Source: Coriobacteriia bacterium
GTDB taxonomy: Bacteria; Actinomycetota; Coriobacteriia; WRKU01; WQUG01
Length of the DNA stretch: 64,000 bases
Assembly (NCBI GenBank): GCA_009779855.1
Contig: WRBC01000001.1
Location: 21,348 to 85,347 of the forward strand
Direction: 5' to 3'
The translations under genes and the position numbers were made by a program. The notes under the pieces were generated by a model that searched no databases, was not told the DNA's origin, and saw only the letters and a list, made by a program, of their open reading frames with translations. Of this stretch, positions 38,786 through 48,946 are shown piece by piece. Position 1 is the first letter of the stretch; each line of letters begins with the position of its first letter.

Positions 38786-40315
38786 GTGCCAGACATTCTT
38801 GCTGATGTTCAATTTTTGAATCATTTTTGGTTGACGCTACTTCTCTTAGTGCCCCTTGTGCTTGTAGCAAGAACCCTTGTTGCAGGAACCAGGTATTCCG
38901 CGATTCTTCTTGTGGTAATTTTCGGCTTAGGTATGGGTTATATTCTTGTAGCCACTGATGTCGCTTTACCAGGACTTCCTGAATTTGTGATGGTTGACCT
39001 TGTTAGCCGAACTACCATAATCGCACTTATTGCGACCTTTTTTGTGGGTGGTCAGGAGCTTCGCAAAATATTTAATAAAAAGGTAGTTGGTCCAGACAGG
39101 TCAATAGTCTTATCAGAGAAAGAGGTTGTTGTAGGCACTACTAGTGGACAACTTTTCTTCATTATTCGCACCTTCTTTCTGTTGCTAGGAATTGAGTCAA
39201 TCTTTAGGCTTATTGTAGGAAGTAATGGAAGTGCATTAAGTCAGTACTATCCCTTGATGGCCTTTGTGGGACTGACTCTTTCGGTGATACTTATTGATCA
39301 TAGAACAACTTTTGAAAATAGAAAGCTCTATGTTAGGAAAGGCATACTTGAAACGGTTGTAATCTGTGTAATATTGATTGCAAGTTTCTATGCTGCGTTT
39401 TTTATAGCCCCTGTTATTGCGTTACCGCAGATATTCTTTGCCATGGTGATTACAGCAAGCTTAGGGGCAGTTTTCTATAAGTGGTCTTTTGGATCCACTA
39501 TTAGGTCTTTGCTTTTTGCGGGTCTGCCGATTGTACTTGCAGCTAACTTTATGATTGGTGGGTCTCGTATCATGGAGGCCTTTGGCGCACCTGAAATGAG
39601 CGCAGTTCTCGTCTTTGGTTTCTTTGGACAGCTGGTATGGATGTTTGGTGGTATCGCATTGCTCATACTACTTGCAAAGACGGTAGATATTCGAAACTTG
39701 GCCCCTGGTCTTGCAGGTGGCCTGTCTCATGCGGGGCTTACGGGTGCTTGTACGGCAGGCGACCTTGGGGAAAAGGCAGCAAATAGAACTCCTATTATGA
39801 TTAATATGCCTTTCATCGCTCACATTTTTGTCTTTTCTGTACTTGCCCTCAGTGCAGCCCAGGGCAGCTTAATGCTTATTCCAGCAATTGCAGTGCTTGC
39901 AGTGGGCATGGTACTAACAGGGCTATCCTTCATGTCTTTAAGAAAAGCTAAAGGAGACAACAATAAAGAAATCACAAGTCTCATGCAGTTCTCTCTGGGC
40001 TGGCAGCTCACAGCAATGTTTGGTGGTTTTGTTCTGCTAAGTATTGCTGGAATGGATCTGGACTATGCGGCGGCTGCGGTAACATCATCACTTTCACACT
40101 TTGGCCTCTTTGCTGCGACACAGGACGGGATGTTTGGTGTAGAAATCGCAAGTCTGCTACCCTTCATCTTTGCCATGCCCTTCCTAGTGCATCCTTTTGT
40201 TTTCTTCCTATTCGGGCGCGCTATGGATAAAGGGGGCAAGATGCCTAAGGTTCCTGTGTTTGCCTTGGCCGCAATTGGGGTAGTGGGAGTAATCGTTTCC
40301 CTCTTTCTGATTTGA
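38786..40315 (+). CDS. Polytopic membrane protein of unknown function
   Basis: 509 aa, more than 10 predicted hydrophobic helices; family not recognised with confidence. Confidence 0.6.
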   Translation: MPDILADVQFLNHFWLTLLLLVPLVLVARTLVAGTRYSAILLVVIFGLGMGYILVATDVALPGLPEFVMVDLVSRTTIIALIATFFVGGQELRKIFNKKVVGPDRSIVLSEKEVVVGTTSGQLFFIIRTFFLLLGIESIFRLIVGSNGSALSQYYPLMAFVGLTLSVILIDHRTTFENRKLYVRKGILETVVICVILIASFYAAFFIAPVIALPQIFFAMVITASLGAVFYKWSFGSTIRSLLFAGLPIVLAANFMIGGSRIMEAFGAPEMSAVLVFGFFGQLVWMFGGIALLILLAKTVDIRNLAPGLAGGLSHAGLTGACTAGDLGEKAANRTPIMINMPFIAHIFVFSVLALSAAQGSLMLIPAIAVLAVGMVLTGLSFMSLRKAKGDNNKEITSLMQFSLGWQLTAMFGGFVLLSIAGMDLDYAAAAVTSSLSHFGLFAATQDGMFGVEIASLLPFIFAMPFLVHPFVFFLFGRAMDKGGKMPKVPVFALAAIGVVGVIVSLFLI

Positions 40316-41103
40316 TGTTAGTTTATCTTCGATTGAAGAAGACTCGTTTATTCTTGATGAAATTCGCAAAGCAGAGGCGTACATATACATTATTGACTAC
40401 GGGTGTGCTGCTGGCGGGGCTAATAGCAAGCACCCTGATACTTTCTGGTTGCTATGTAAGTACTATGCGCTACGATTTGACGCGACCAGTGACCACACAG
40501 GATTGGCTCATGATTTGGGAAGATTCTGCAGATGTTACCGCAGGAGCCCTGCAAAACCCAGATTATCGCATCCTGGCGGGGCAGCCGATTTTTAACCTGC
40601 AGGCACCTCTGGATAACTATCTTGAAGTTTTCCCTTTGGGGACTGATAGCGCAGATGATACAGATGGATCAAGCATAAAGGATTGGATAGATCCTGTGGC
40701 ACCTGTCATGTATTTTCTGCCCCTATATGACGATGCAGGGGGTTGGGTGCGCACGCTGTTGGTATGGCGTGAGCAGCATGCAGCTATGATTGCACATAGC
40801 TTTGATGAGGGTTACCAGCAGTATCTTGCAGTTAAAGATGAGCTTAACGATTATTTGATTAGTAATCATGACGCTGCGTATAAACACTCAGACTATCGCG
40901 TCTATTGGTCCTGGATAGGTGCTTTTGTTGTAGCAGAAAATGAGCAGGGTTCTTACGGGCAATTCTTTAGCGACTTCGCTGTAGCAGAAGACCAAGTTCT
41001 GCCTTATACATTTGAGGAACTTGAAGGCCGAGTCATGAGCGAGGCAGAGATTATTCAGGTTCTAGAAGCATTGCACGAAGCGGTCTCAGAGACAGAAGAA
41101 TGA
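40312..41103 (+). CDS. Putative lipoprotein of unknown function
   Basis: Signal peptide with lipobox-like LILSGCYVS; TGATG overlap with the upstream membrane gene. Confidence 0.6.
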   Translation: MMLVYLRLKKTRLFLMKFAKQRRTYTLLTTGVLLAGLIASTLILSGCYVSTMRYDLTRPVTTQDWLMIWEDSADVTAGALQNPDYRILAGQPIFNLQAPLDNYLEVFPLGTDSADDTDGSSIKDWIDPVAPVMYFLPLYDDAGGWVRTLLVWREQHAAMIAHSFDEGYQQYLAVKDELNDYLISNHDAAYKHSDYRVYWSWIGAFVVAENEQGSYGQFFSDFAVAEDQVLPYTFEELEGRVMSEAEIIQVLEALHEAVSETEE

Positions 41104-41288
41104 GTACTTTGCAAGCAAACCTCGCTTAAAATCGGATAATTTTAAGCAGCCAGGCTTGAATACTAATCGGTAACGAATCATGCCATTAGGCATAGCTGTC
41201 CCTTAAGTGCTACAGTGCTATGCGAAAATAGCAATGCTTGCGTGCAACTGCGCGTGTTCTGTCGTGCATTATTGATGAGGAGAATTTT

Positions 41289-42203
41289 ATGACCTATACA
41301 CCACGCTTTGGTCGTTTGCTGACAGCAATGGTGACACCTTTCAAGGAAGATGGTTCGCTTGACCTGCCTCGCGCTGGTGAGCTAGCTAAAAACCTCATCG
41401 ATCAGGGCAATGATGGTCTTATAGTGAACGGAACAACGGGGGAGAGCCCGACCATCAGCCGCGATGAACGTTGCCAACTTTTCGAGGCAGTCATTGATGC
41501 TGTGGGGCCAGATGTTCCCCTTGTGGCCAATGTTGGTGACAACTGTACCGAAGATAGCGTCCTGTTTGCTCGCCGTGTCTGCGCACTGAAGGGTGGTCGC
41601 ATCAATGGGGTTATGGTGGTTACTCCTTATTACAATAAGCCACCACAGGAAGGTATCTATCAGCATATGCGCCACGTAGCTGAAGCGGTGGATGTACCCG
41701 TTGTTGTATATAATATTCCAGGACGTAGTGTGGTAAATATTGACCCTGAAGTTATCATTCGCCTAGCGAATGATGTACCCAATATTCTTGCACTAAAGCA
41801 GGCAAATGAGGATATGACACAGCTAGAGACTATCGTAGAAAATACCTCAGAAAATTTTGAAGTATTTGCGGGTGACGATTGTCTAACTTTGTCTAATCTA
41901 GAGCGTGGTGGGGTAGGTGTTATTTCCACTATTGGGAATATTGCAGCCCCTGCAATGGCCGCCATGATTAAGGCCTTCGTAGAGGGTCGACATGAGGAAG
42001 CAAGGAACATTGACCAGGTGTTGCGTCCTTTGCAAAATCAGCTTTTCGCTACCTCGAACCCGATTTTAGTCAAGCGTGCGTTAGCATTGCTTGATTTTCC
42101 GGTAGGCGGCGTACGTCTACCTTTGGTAAATGCAACTGATCAGCAGTCAGAAGAGCTGTTGACCGTGATGAGTAATACTTTTAGGAGGCTCGATGAGCTC
42201 TAA
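41289..42203 (+). CDS. dapA: 4-hydroxy-tetrahydrodipicolinate synthase
   Basis: FGRLLTAMVTPFKEDGSLD, NGTTGESPTIS, VYNIPGRS, ALKQANED. Confidence 0.96.
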   Translation: MTYTPRFGRLLTAMVTPFKEDGSLDLPRAGELAKNLIDQGNDGLIVNGTTGESPTISRDERCQLFEAVIDAVGPDVPLVANVGDNCTEDSVLFARRVCALKGGRINGVMVVTPYYNKPPQEGIYQHMRHVAEAVDVPVVVYNIPGRSVVNIDPEVIIRLANDVPNILALKQANEDMTQLETIVENTSENFEVFAGDDCLTLSNLERGGVGVISTIGNIAAPAMAAMIKAFVEGRHEEARNIDQVLRPLQNQLFATSNPILVKRALALLDFPVGGVRLPLVNATDQQSEELLTVMSNTFRRLDEL

Positions 42204-44175
42204 GCCATCAAAAAAACCTACACAATCAACGAATACTGATTCTAAGAAAAGTGCTGGTAAGTCACTGGCAAAGCAGGGGACGCGAAACATTAAAAAGACA
42301 TCCCCAAAGCCTTTGGCGAAGTCTGGCGATAAGCGACTTGTGAAGGCTGCTGATAAAACGCTAACAAAATCTGGTAGCAAGGCAGATAATGCCAAAGCAG
42401 ACAGTGTCAAGTCGGGACAAAAGCGTAAGTCGAGAACTAGTGGCCCTAAGTCCGGTAGCGCTAAACCCAGCAATATTAGAGCGAAGAAAAGCACTTCAAA
42501 AGGCAAGAGAAGTGATCAAGAGAACCGCTTGCGTGTAATCCCCCTTGGCGGTCTTGATGCCATTGGTAAGAACATGACAGTCTTTGAATATGGCGATGAC
42601 ATGATCGTCGTAGATGCAGGATTGATGTTCCCTGATGAAAATCAGCTAGGTATTGATCTTATTTTGCCTGATTATTCCTATGTTGTTGAAAATGAGCATA
42701 AATTGCGTGGGATTGTTATTACGCATGGACATGAAGATCATACAGGTGCTTTGCCCTGGCTACTTAAAGACCTGAGTCGTCGTACTGTTCCAATTATTGC
42801 TACAAAGCTTACTTGCGGTCTTATTAAGGGTAAGTTTGAAGAGCACGGCATTAAGAATGCGAAGTTTACTGAGGTCACTAGTGATAGCAGTTTTGACTGT
42901 GGGATCTTTGGTCTGAATTTCATTGATGTTAATCATTCAATTCCTGATGCAGTTGCAGTACTTATCAAGACTCCTGTAGGAAATGTACTACACACAGGTG
43001 ACTTTAAATTTGATCAGACTCCGATTAATGGCAAGGTTGCAGATTACAGCGCTCTTGCAAAGGCAGGGGACGATGGCGTAATGTTGCTGCTGTCAGACTC
43101 TACCTGTGCTGAGCGTCCAGGAATTACTCCTAGCGAGGCCGAAGTAGGTCGCTCACTGCGCTCCATCATGGCGCAGGCTACTCAGCGCATTATTATTGCA
43201 TCTTTTTCTAGTCACATTCATCGTTTGCAGCAAATCTGCGACGCAGCCATAGCGTCAGGTAGAAAGGTTGCTGTAACAGGTCGAAGTATGCTGCGAAATA
43301 CCGAAATTGCGCGCAAGCTAGGCTATCTGACTATTCCAGATGACATGCTTATCGATGCCTTCAATTTGCGTGATCACGCGCCGGAAGACATCGTAGTTCT
43401 TTGCACGGGAAGCCAGGGCGAGCCGCTATCCGCACTTTCCCGTATGGCGATTGGCGAACACAGAAGTATTCGTGTTATGCCAGGTGACACGGTAATATTT
43501 TCCGCCACACCTGTTCCGGGGAATGAACAGGCGGTAAATACAGTGATTAATCAGCTGGTAAAGTGCGGTGCAGATGTTCATGAAGGACGCGATGCTCGCG
43601 TGCACGTCAGTGGGCATGCCGCATCTGAAGAGCTAAAGTTGCTACTGAACCTTATTAAGCCAGAGTATTTCTTGCCTGTTCATGGTGAGACTAGGCATTT
43701 ACATGCCCATAGAGAACTTGCCCTGCAAGTAGGCATTCCAGACGACTATATCTTCGTACTGGAAAATGGGGATGTATTGGAATTTGATGAAGATGGTGCT
43801 TACCAAAAAGATCCTGTACAAAATGGTGTTATCTATGTAGACGGTCTAAACGTTGGTGACTTTGATAGCGCCATATTACGCGATAGGCAACACTTAAGTC
43901 AGGATGGTATTGTGACCATTGTTGCGAATGTTAATCGCAGTCGCAAGCAGGCAATGGGTACCGTAGAGGTGATTTTCCGCGGGGTAAGCGTATCTGACCC
44001 ACAGTTTTTCCAGGCAGAGATTGCGGAAAGAGCCACAAAGACTCTCGAAAGGAATCTGCGTGAAAAGGCGACTATGAATAATGCACGCAGGTCGGTAAAG
44101 GATGCTGTCTCACAAATGGTGTGGGAGCAAACCAAGACACGTCCCATAGTGATTCCTGTCATTATGGAAATATAA
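42193..44175 (+). CDS. rnj: Ribonuclease J with basic N-terminal extension
   Basis: VIPLGGLDAIGKNMTVFEYGDDMIVVDAG, THGHEDHTGALPW, FSSHIHRLQQI; Lys/Ser-rich extension of about 110 aa. Confidence 0.95.
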   Translation: MSSKPSKKPTQSTNTDSKKSAGKSLAKQGTRNIKKTSPKPLAKSGDKRLVKAADKTLTKSGSKADNAKADSVKSGQKRKSRTSGPKSGSAKPSNIRAKKSTSKGKRSDQENRLRVIPLGGLDAIGKNMTVFEYGDDMIVVDAGLMFPDENQLGIDLILPDYSYVVENEHKLRGIVITHGHEDHTGALPWLLKDLSRRTVPIIATKLTCGLIKGKFEEHGIKNAKFTEVTSDSSFDCGIFGLNFIDVNHSIPDAVAVLIKTPVGNVLHTGDFKFDQTPINGKVADYSALAKAGDDGVMLLLSDSTCAERPGITPSEAEVGRSLRSIMAQATQRIIIASFSSHIHRLQQICDAAIASGRKVAVTGRSMLRNTEIARKLGYLTIPDDMLIDAFNLRDHAPEDIVVLCTGSQGEPLSALSRMAIGEHRSIRVMPGDTVIFSATPVPGNEQAVNTVINQLVKCGADVHEGRDARVHVSGHAASEELKLLLNLIKPEYFLPVHGETRHLHAHRELALQVGIPDDYIFVLENGDVLEFDEDGAYQKDPVQNGVIYVDGLNVGDFDSAILRDRQHLSQDGIVTIVANVNRSRKQAMGTVEVIFRGVSVSDPQFFQAEIAERATKTLERNLREKATMNNARRSVKDAVSQMVWEQTKTRPIVIPVIMEI

Positions 44176-44199
44176 GAGACACGGAAAGAGATTCCAGTA

Positions 44200-45033
44200 A
44201 TGTTCGCATTTGCTACTATTGCCGAATGGACCTATGCCATCATAATGGCGGTCGTGCAGGGACTAACAGAGTTTATTCCTATCTCTAGTTCAGGGCAGCT
44301 ATCTATATTGAATATGTTTTTTGACGGTGACCCACAAGCTGCCGTGGATTTCTATTTTTTTCTGCATATTCCAACTACGATTGCAGCCATCGTTTACTTT
44401 CGTAAAGATATCAAAGAGTTTATCATCTCGTGGCTACCAAAAAATAAAGAAACTATGCCGGCCCAACGTCGCACTACCGTTTTTCTAATTATCAGCATGT
44501 TTGTTACGGGGACAATAGGTTTAGTAGCTGCAGGTCACCTAGCAGAATTTTCTAGTAACCTGCTTATACTGGGTATTGCCTTCCTTATAACTGCGGGCAT
44601 GCTTGTTTCGTCAGAATATGTCTTACAGAAATCGAAGCTGCACCGAACAATGGATAAGCTTACTCCTGCACGTGCAGCCCTTATTGGCTTGGTTCAGGGA
44701 CTGGCGATAGTCCCAGGGATTTCACGTAGTGGTGCGACCATTGCAGGAGGACTTTGGTTAGGACTTTCGCGGGTTCAGGCGACGCGCTATAGTTTTCTGC
44801 TGCTTATTCCTATTGTTATCGCGGGTTCGTTGCGCGATATTGTGCGTATGGCGCAGGGTACGCTTATTCTGCCTAGCTTTTGGATATCTGTGATTAGTTT
44901 CATACTTGCTGGTGTGGTTGGTTATCTAACTATCGCTGGGATGATTAAGCTTGTTCAGAAGACGAGCCTTAATTGGTTTGCTGTATACGCTGTCTTTCTG
45001 GGTGTTGTGTTGATTGTACTTTATTTCGTTTAG
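44200..45033 (+). CDS. uppP: Undecaprenyl-diphosphate phosphatase
   Basis: VQGLTEFIPISSSGQL and GLVQGLAIVPGISRSGATI. Confidence 0.96.
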   Translation: MFAFATIAEWTYAIIMAVVQGLTEFIPISSSGQLSILNMFFDGDPQAAVDFYFFLHIPTTIAAIVYFRKDIKEFIISWLPKNKETMPAQRRTTVFLIISMFVTGTIGLVAAGHLAEFSSNLLILGIAFLITAGMLVSSEYVLQKSKLHRTMDKLTPARAALIGLVQGLAIVPGISRSGATIAGGLWLGLSRVQATRYSFLLLIPIVIAGSLRDIVRMAQGTLILPSFWISVISFILAGVVGYLTIAGMIKLVQKTSLNWFAVYAVFLGVVLIVLYFV

Positions 45034-45063
45034 GATTTAGATAGGTAACGGGGACAGAGTCAC

Positions 45064-47553
45064 ATGTCATCAAAAAAGACAAAAAGGGGAAGTGGTTCCC
45101 GTAATGGCAGTCGCTCTTCTTCTGCGAAGAGCCGCGGAAAAAGCACAGACAAAAGCAAGAGTAAGTCTACTGCAAAGTCTGGATCTCGTAACGGATTACG
45201 GACTGCCCCTGGTCGCAATTCCCGCAATGTAGAGCGTGACCCCATTATTGATGAACGTGCAGCTTCTGATATTTGGGGTATTGTACTGTTGGCGCTGGGT
45301 GTTGCCCTGGGACTTGCAGTAGTGCTAACACAGACAGGTGTCGTTGCGGAATTTATTGCTATGGGTCTTGGGCTTATTGTAGGCATTGGACGCTTCTTTT
45401 TGCCCTTCGCGCTTATCATTATGGGTCTCACCTTTTTTATTCCGGCGCTGCGTTTTACAGAGGCACGTTTTGCTATTGGATTAAGCTGTCTGATGGTGGC
45501 GATTGTAGGAATTGTTGGACTTTCAGCTGTTGGTGTGCCTTCTGCTACCCCTTTTGAGGCAACTACACTGCAAGCACATGGAGGATATCTGGGGAATGCC
45601 CTAGCCTGGAGTCTGTACACTTTGTTAGGTGCTGCTATTTCGTATGTAATCCTCATTGCACTTGCGGTTATCGGATTAGTGATAACAGGAATCTCACTTT
45701 CAGGCATCTTTGAGTGGTTGTCGGAATTCCAGGCAGACAGGGCAGAGGAGCGTGCTCATAGAGAGGCAGAAAAAGCAGCTCTTACCCCTCGTACTGAAAA
45801 AATAGCCAAAGTTGCTTCCGGTAATATTTCTGCTGCAAGAGGTGGCAAGCGCAAGAATCCAGCACCAAACACCTTGGATGAGCAGCCGACAGAGGTACTT
45901 TCTCAGAGTAACTTCGATGATGAATTAACGCAGGTCATAGAAGACAAGAAAGCTGCCCGTTTAGCTGCTGCAGCTGAAAAGGCCAGAGCCACAAAGGGCA
46001 AGGCAGTAGACGACAGCGGTGACACGCAAGTTATTGACACTGACACTTCACAGCTTAATCAGAATACAACGGCTCCCCGTGCGTTGGATGGCTTTGTCCT
46101 GCCTTCAATCGATTTACTTAGCAAGAGTAGCCCAGATAACAGTGCAGATTCGCCAGAGGCAGAGGCGATGCAGCAAAAAACTGCTGATGCGCTGGTGGAC
46201 ACACTCCGCGTTTTTGATGTTGATTCACGCGTAGTTGATTGGATTGTTGGGCCCACTGTCACGCTATACAAAGTTGAGATTGCAAAGGGTATTCGCCTTA
46301 ATAAGGTAACAGCGCTTGCTAATGATTTGTCACTAGCTTTGGCAGCCCCAACCTTGCGTATACTGGCTCCGATACCAGGGGAGAGTCTTGTAGGTGTTGA
46401 GGTGCCAAATCTTGATCGCTCATCAGTGACCTTGGGTGACATTATTACTCCTGCTGACAGCGCTGATGGTCCACTAACTCTATTTATGGGTCGTGACATT
46501 ACAGGTGCAAGTATTGCGCGCAATTTAGCAGGAATGCCTCACCTGTTAATTGGTGGTTCGACAGGGTCAGGTAAATCTGTTGCGATTAATACCATGATTA
46601 TGTCGATTTTGATGCGTGCAACACCTGCAGAGGTGCGCATGGTACTTATTGACCCAAAGCGCGTGGAGCTATCCATGTTTAATGGTCTGCCGCACCTTTA
46701 TGTGCCTGTAGTAACTACACCTAAAGAAGCAGCATCTGCGCTTGCATGGGCAGTTAACGAGATGGATAGACGTCTGAAAGTACTTGAAAAAGCGCGCGTT
46801 CGCAATATTGGGGAATATAATCAAAGTTTGCAAGATGGCAAACTGGATGAAGGCGTAGAAGAGATGCCTTATCTGGTTATTGTAATTGATGAACTAGCAG
46901 ACCTTATGATGGTCTCTGCAAAGGAAGTAGAGTCATCCATTGTGCGAATCGCACAGCTGGCGCGTGCAGCCGGTATCCATCTGATAGTTGCTACGCAGCG
47001 TCCCGACGCAAATGTGGTGACGCCTCTAATTAAGGCTAATATAACTAACCGTGTTGCTTTTAGAACGGCAACTGCTATTGATTCGCGTGTAGTACTAGAT
47101 CAGTCAGGCGCTGAACAATTAACAGGGCTTGGAGACATGTTGTTTTCTATTCCTGCGTGGCCTCACCCGAAACGTGTTCAGGGCTGTTATGTATCGGAGC
47201 AAGAAATCGAAGCAGTTGTAGAAAGTATCAAAGAGCAGTCTGGCGAGGTAGAGTACCAAGAAGACATTCTTGCCACTCTAAACCCTAGCGCCACAGGGGG
47301 AAGTGATAGTGCAGTAGAAGACGACCCTTTACTGTGGGAGGCTGCCGAAATGGTTGTTGCTGCAGGCTTTGGATCGACTTCTGGTATACAAAGACGTTTT
47401 AAAGTTGGCTATTCGCGTGCAGGACGTATCATGGATATGTTACAGTCAAGAGGGGTTGTGGGGCCACCAGATGGATCGAAACCACGCGAAGTGCTTATTG
47501 ACGTGGAAGCTTTAGCGCAAATGATGGCACCTGACGGGGAGGAAGACACATAG
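45064..47553 (+). CDS. ftsK: DNA translocase FtsK/SpoIIIE
   Basis: N-terminal TM helices; HLLIGGSTGSGKSVAINTMI; C-terminal gamma-like winged helix. Confidence 0.96.
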   Translation: MSSKKTKRGSGSRNGSRSSSAKSRGKSTDKSKSKSTAKSGSRNGLRTAPGRNSRNVERDPIIDERAASDIWGIVLLALGVALGLAVVLTQTGVVAEFIAMGLGLIVGIGRFFLPFALIIMGLTFFIPALRFTEARFAIGLSCLMVAIVGIVGLSAVGVPSATPFEATTLQAHGGYLGNALAWSLYTLLGAAISYVILIALAVIGLVITGISLSGIFEWLSEFQADRAEERAHREAEKAALTPRTEKIAKVASGNISAARGGKRKNPAPNTLDEQPTEVLSQSNFDDELTQVIEDKKAARLAAAAEKARATKGKAVDDSGDTQVIDTDTSQLNQNTTAPRALDGFVLPSIDLLSKSSPDNSADSPEAEAMQQKTADALVDTLRVFDVDSRVVDWIVGPTVTLYKVEIAKGIRLNKVTALANDLSLALAAPTLRILAPIPGESLVGVEVPNLDRSSVTLGDIITPADSADGPLTLFMGRDITGASIARNLAGMPHLLIGGSTGSGKSVAINTMIMSILMRATPAEVRMVLIDPKRVELSMFNGLPHLYVPVVTTPKEAASALAWAVNEMDRRLKVLEKARVRNIGEYNQSLQDGKLDEGVEEMPYLVIVIDELADLMMVSAKEVESSIVRIAQLARAAGIHLIVATQRPDANVVTPLIKANITNRVAFRTATAIDSRVVLDQSGAEQLTGLGDMLFSIPAWPHPKRVQGCYVSEQEIEAVVESIKEQSGEVEYQEDILATLNPSATGGSDSAVEDDPLLWEAAEMVVAAGFGSTSGIQRRFKVGYSRAGRIMDMLQSRGVVGPPDGSKPREVLIDVEALAQMMAPDGEEDT

Positions 47554-47554
47554 G

Positions 47555-48271
47555 ATGACCACCTTGGGCGACATGCTCATTGAAGCCAGGAAAAAGTCTG
47601 GACTGTCTGCCCATGACATGGCACAGCGTACTCATATTATGCTTGCCGCCATCTATAGCCTTGAGGATGACAATCATTCTGCCTTGCCCGCTGCAGGATA
47701 TGTGAGAGGCTATATCCTTAGCTACTGCAAGGTTTGTGACGTAGATCCCACTCCTTTCTTAGAACAATACGAGGTCCAATCAGGAAATAGCAGGCGTGAT
47801 GCTATTAGTAGACCTAGCTACAGTTATGCTACCAACGCTGCGCCACGAAAAATAGAACATGAGATGAATTGGAGGGTCGTTGCGATTGCTGCTGTCGTGA
47901 TAGTTGTAATTGCAGGTGCGATTCTTCTACTTACCAGAGACAACGATGGCCCTAGTTTAAATCCTCTACCAGCGGGGGTAGAGACAACAGTAACAGCTAA
48001 CCCGTCTGAATATGTTCCTGAGGAGCAGCGCATACCCTTTTCTTTCACCATTGAGGCACGCGAAGGTCATGCAAGCGATGTCCGTGTTGTTATTGATGGT
48101 AATGTTGCTTTTGACGGGGCGCTTATAGACGGCAGTGAAGAAGCCTTTGATGGAGTGCTTGAAGCCGAAATTCAGATTGCACGACCAGAGAATGTCATAA
48201 TTACTCAAGGTGAGGACAATGTTGTCATCCCGGATGACGGTGAACTGACCCTTATTGCCTTTGAAGAATAA
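47555..48271 (+). CDS. RodZ-like helix-turn-helix membrane protein
   Basis: LGDMLIEARKKSGLSAHDMAQRTHIMLAAIYSLEDDN...AAGYVRGYILSYCKVCDVD plus single TM and extracytoplasmic domain. Confidence 0.82.
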   Translation: MTTLGDMLIEARKKSGLSAHDMAQRTHIMLAAIYSLEDDNHSALPAAGYVRGYILSYCKVCDVDPTPFLEQYEVQSGNSRRDAISRPSYSYATNAAPRKIEHEMNWRVVAIAAVVIVVIAGAILLLTRDNDGPSLNPLPAGVETTVTANPSEYVPEEQRIPFSFTIEAREGHASDVRVVIDGNVAFDGALIDGSEEAFDGVLEAEIQIARPENVIITQGEDNVVIPDDGELTLIAFEE

Positions 48272-48283
48272 AGGAGCAAACAC

Positions 48284-48829
48284 TTGAATATCAAGCAAGC
48301 CTTCGCAAAGCTTAAGCCTGTGCGAAGCTATGAAGTTTTAGCCCACCCTGATCCAAGATTGTCTCAGAAGAGTATTGAAATTAACTTCAATTCTGAAGAG
48401 GAAAAAGCAGACCTTGATCAGCTAATCGTTGATTTGATTGAAACAATGCGCAAAGAGAAAGGTGCAGGACTTGCTGCCATTCAGGTAGGCATCCCGAAGC
48501 GTGTTTTTGTCTATGACGGTGGGGATGAAGAGGGCGAAAGTGCATTAATTAATCCGAGTATTACCTACCGTAGTGAAACTTTACTTGAGGATGAAGAGGG
48601 CTGCCTTTCTTTTCCTGCCCTATATGCGCCAGTTAATCGTGCGGAAAAGGTGATTGCAGAGGGTTATGACCGGTCGGGAAGGCCTGTTACCGTAGAGGCT
48701 GAAGGTTTCCTTGCGCGTGTTTTTCAGCATGAGATTGACCATCTTGATGGTGTAACTTTTGTAGAAAGACTGGATGAAGAGGACAAAAAGTTAGCCCTAA
48801 GAGAATATTTTGATTTACGTGCTAGCTAA
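48284..48829 (+). CDS. def: Peptide deformylase
   Basis: GAGLAAIQVGIPKR, EEGCLSFP, FQHEIDHLDG. Confidence 0.97.
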   Translation: MNIKQAFAKLKPVRSYEVLAHPDPRLSQKSIEINFNSEEEKADLDQLIVDLIETMRKEKGAGLAAIQVGIPKRVFVYDGGDEEGESALINPSITYRSETLLEDEEGCLSFPALYAPVNRAEKVIAEGYDRSGRPVTVEAEGFLARVFQHEIDHLDGVTFVERLDEEDKKLALREYFDLRAS

Positions 48830-48946
48830 CAGTAAGGTGACGAGGTTTTCTAGATGAATGATTTGGGTGTTTACGGAGTAGGCTTGCTTAATACTCTAGG
48901 GCAACAGCTAGAGCATTCAGAACGTATAGAACGCCCTGCTTTTGTG

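Noticed and set aside
41104-41288. Lysine riboswitch upstream of dapA
   Set aside because: Region too short and no L-box conserved core seen by eye; a covariance-model search would settle it.
45060-45707. 215-aa minus-strand ORF opposite ftsK 5' region
   Set aside because: Shadow ORF opposite the low-complexity/TM part of ftsK; no start context or domain.
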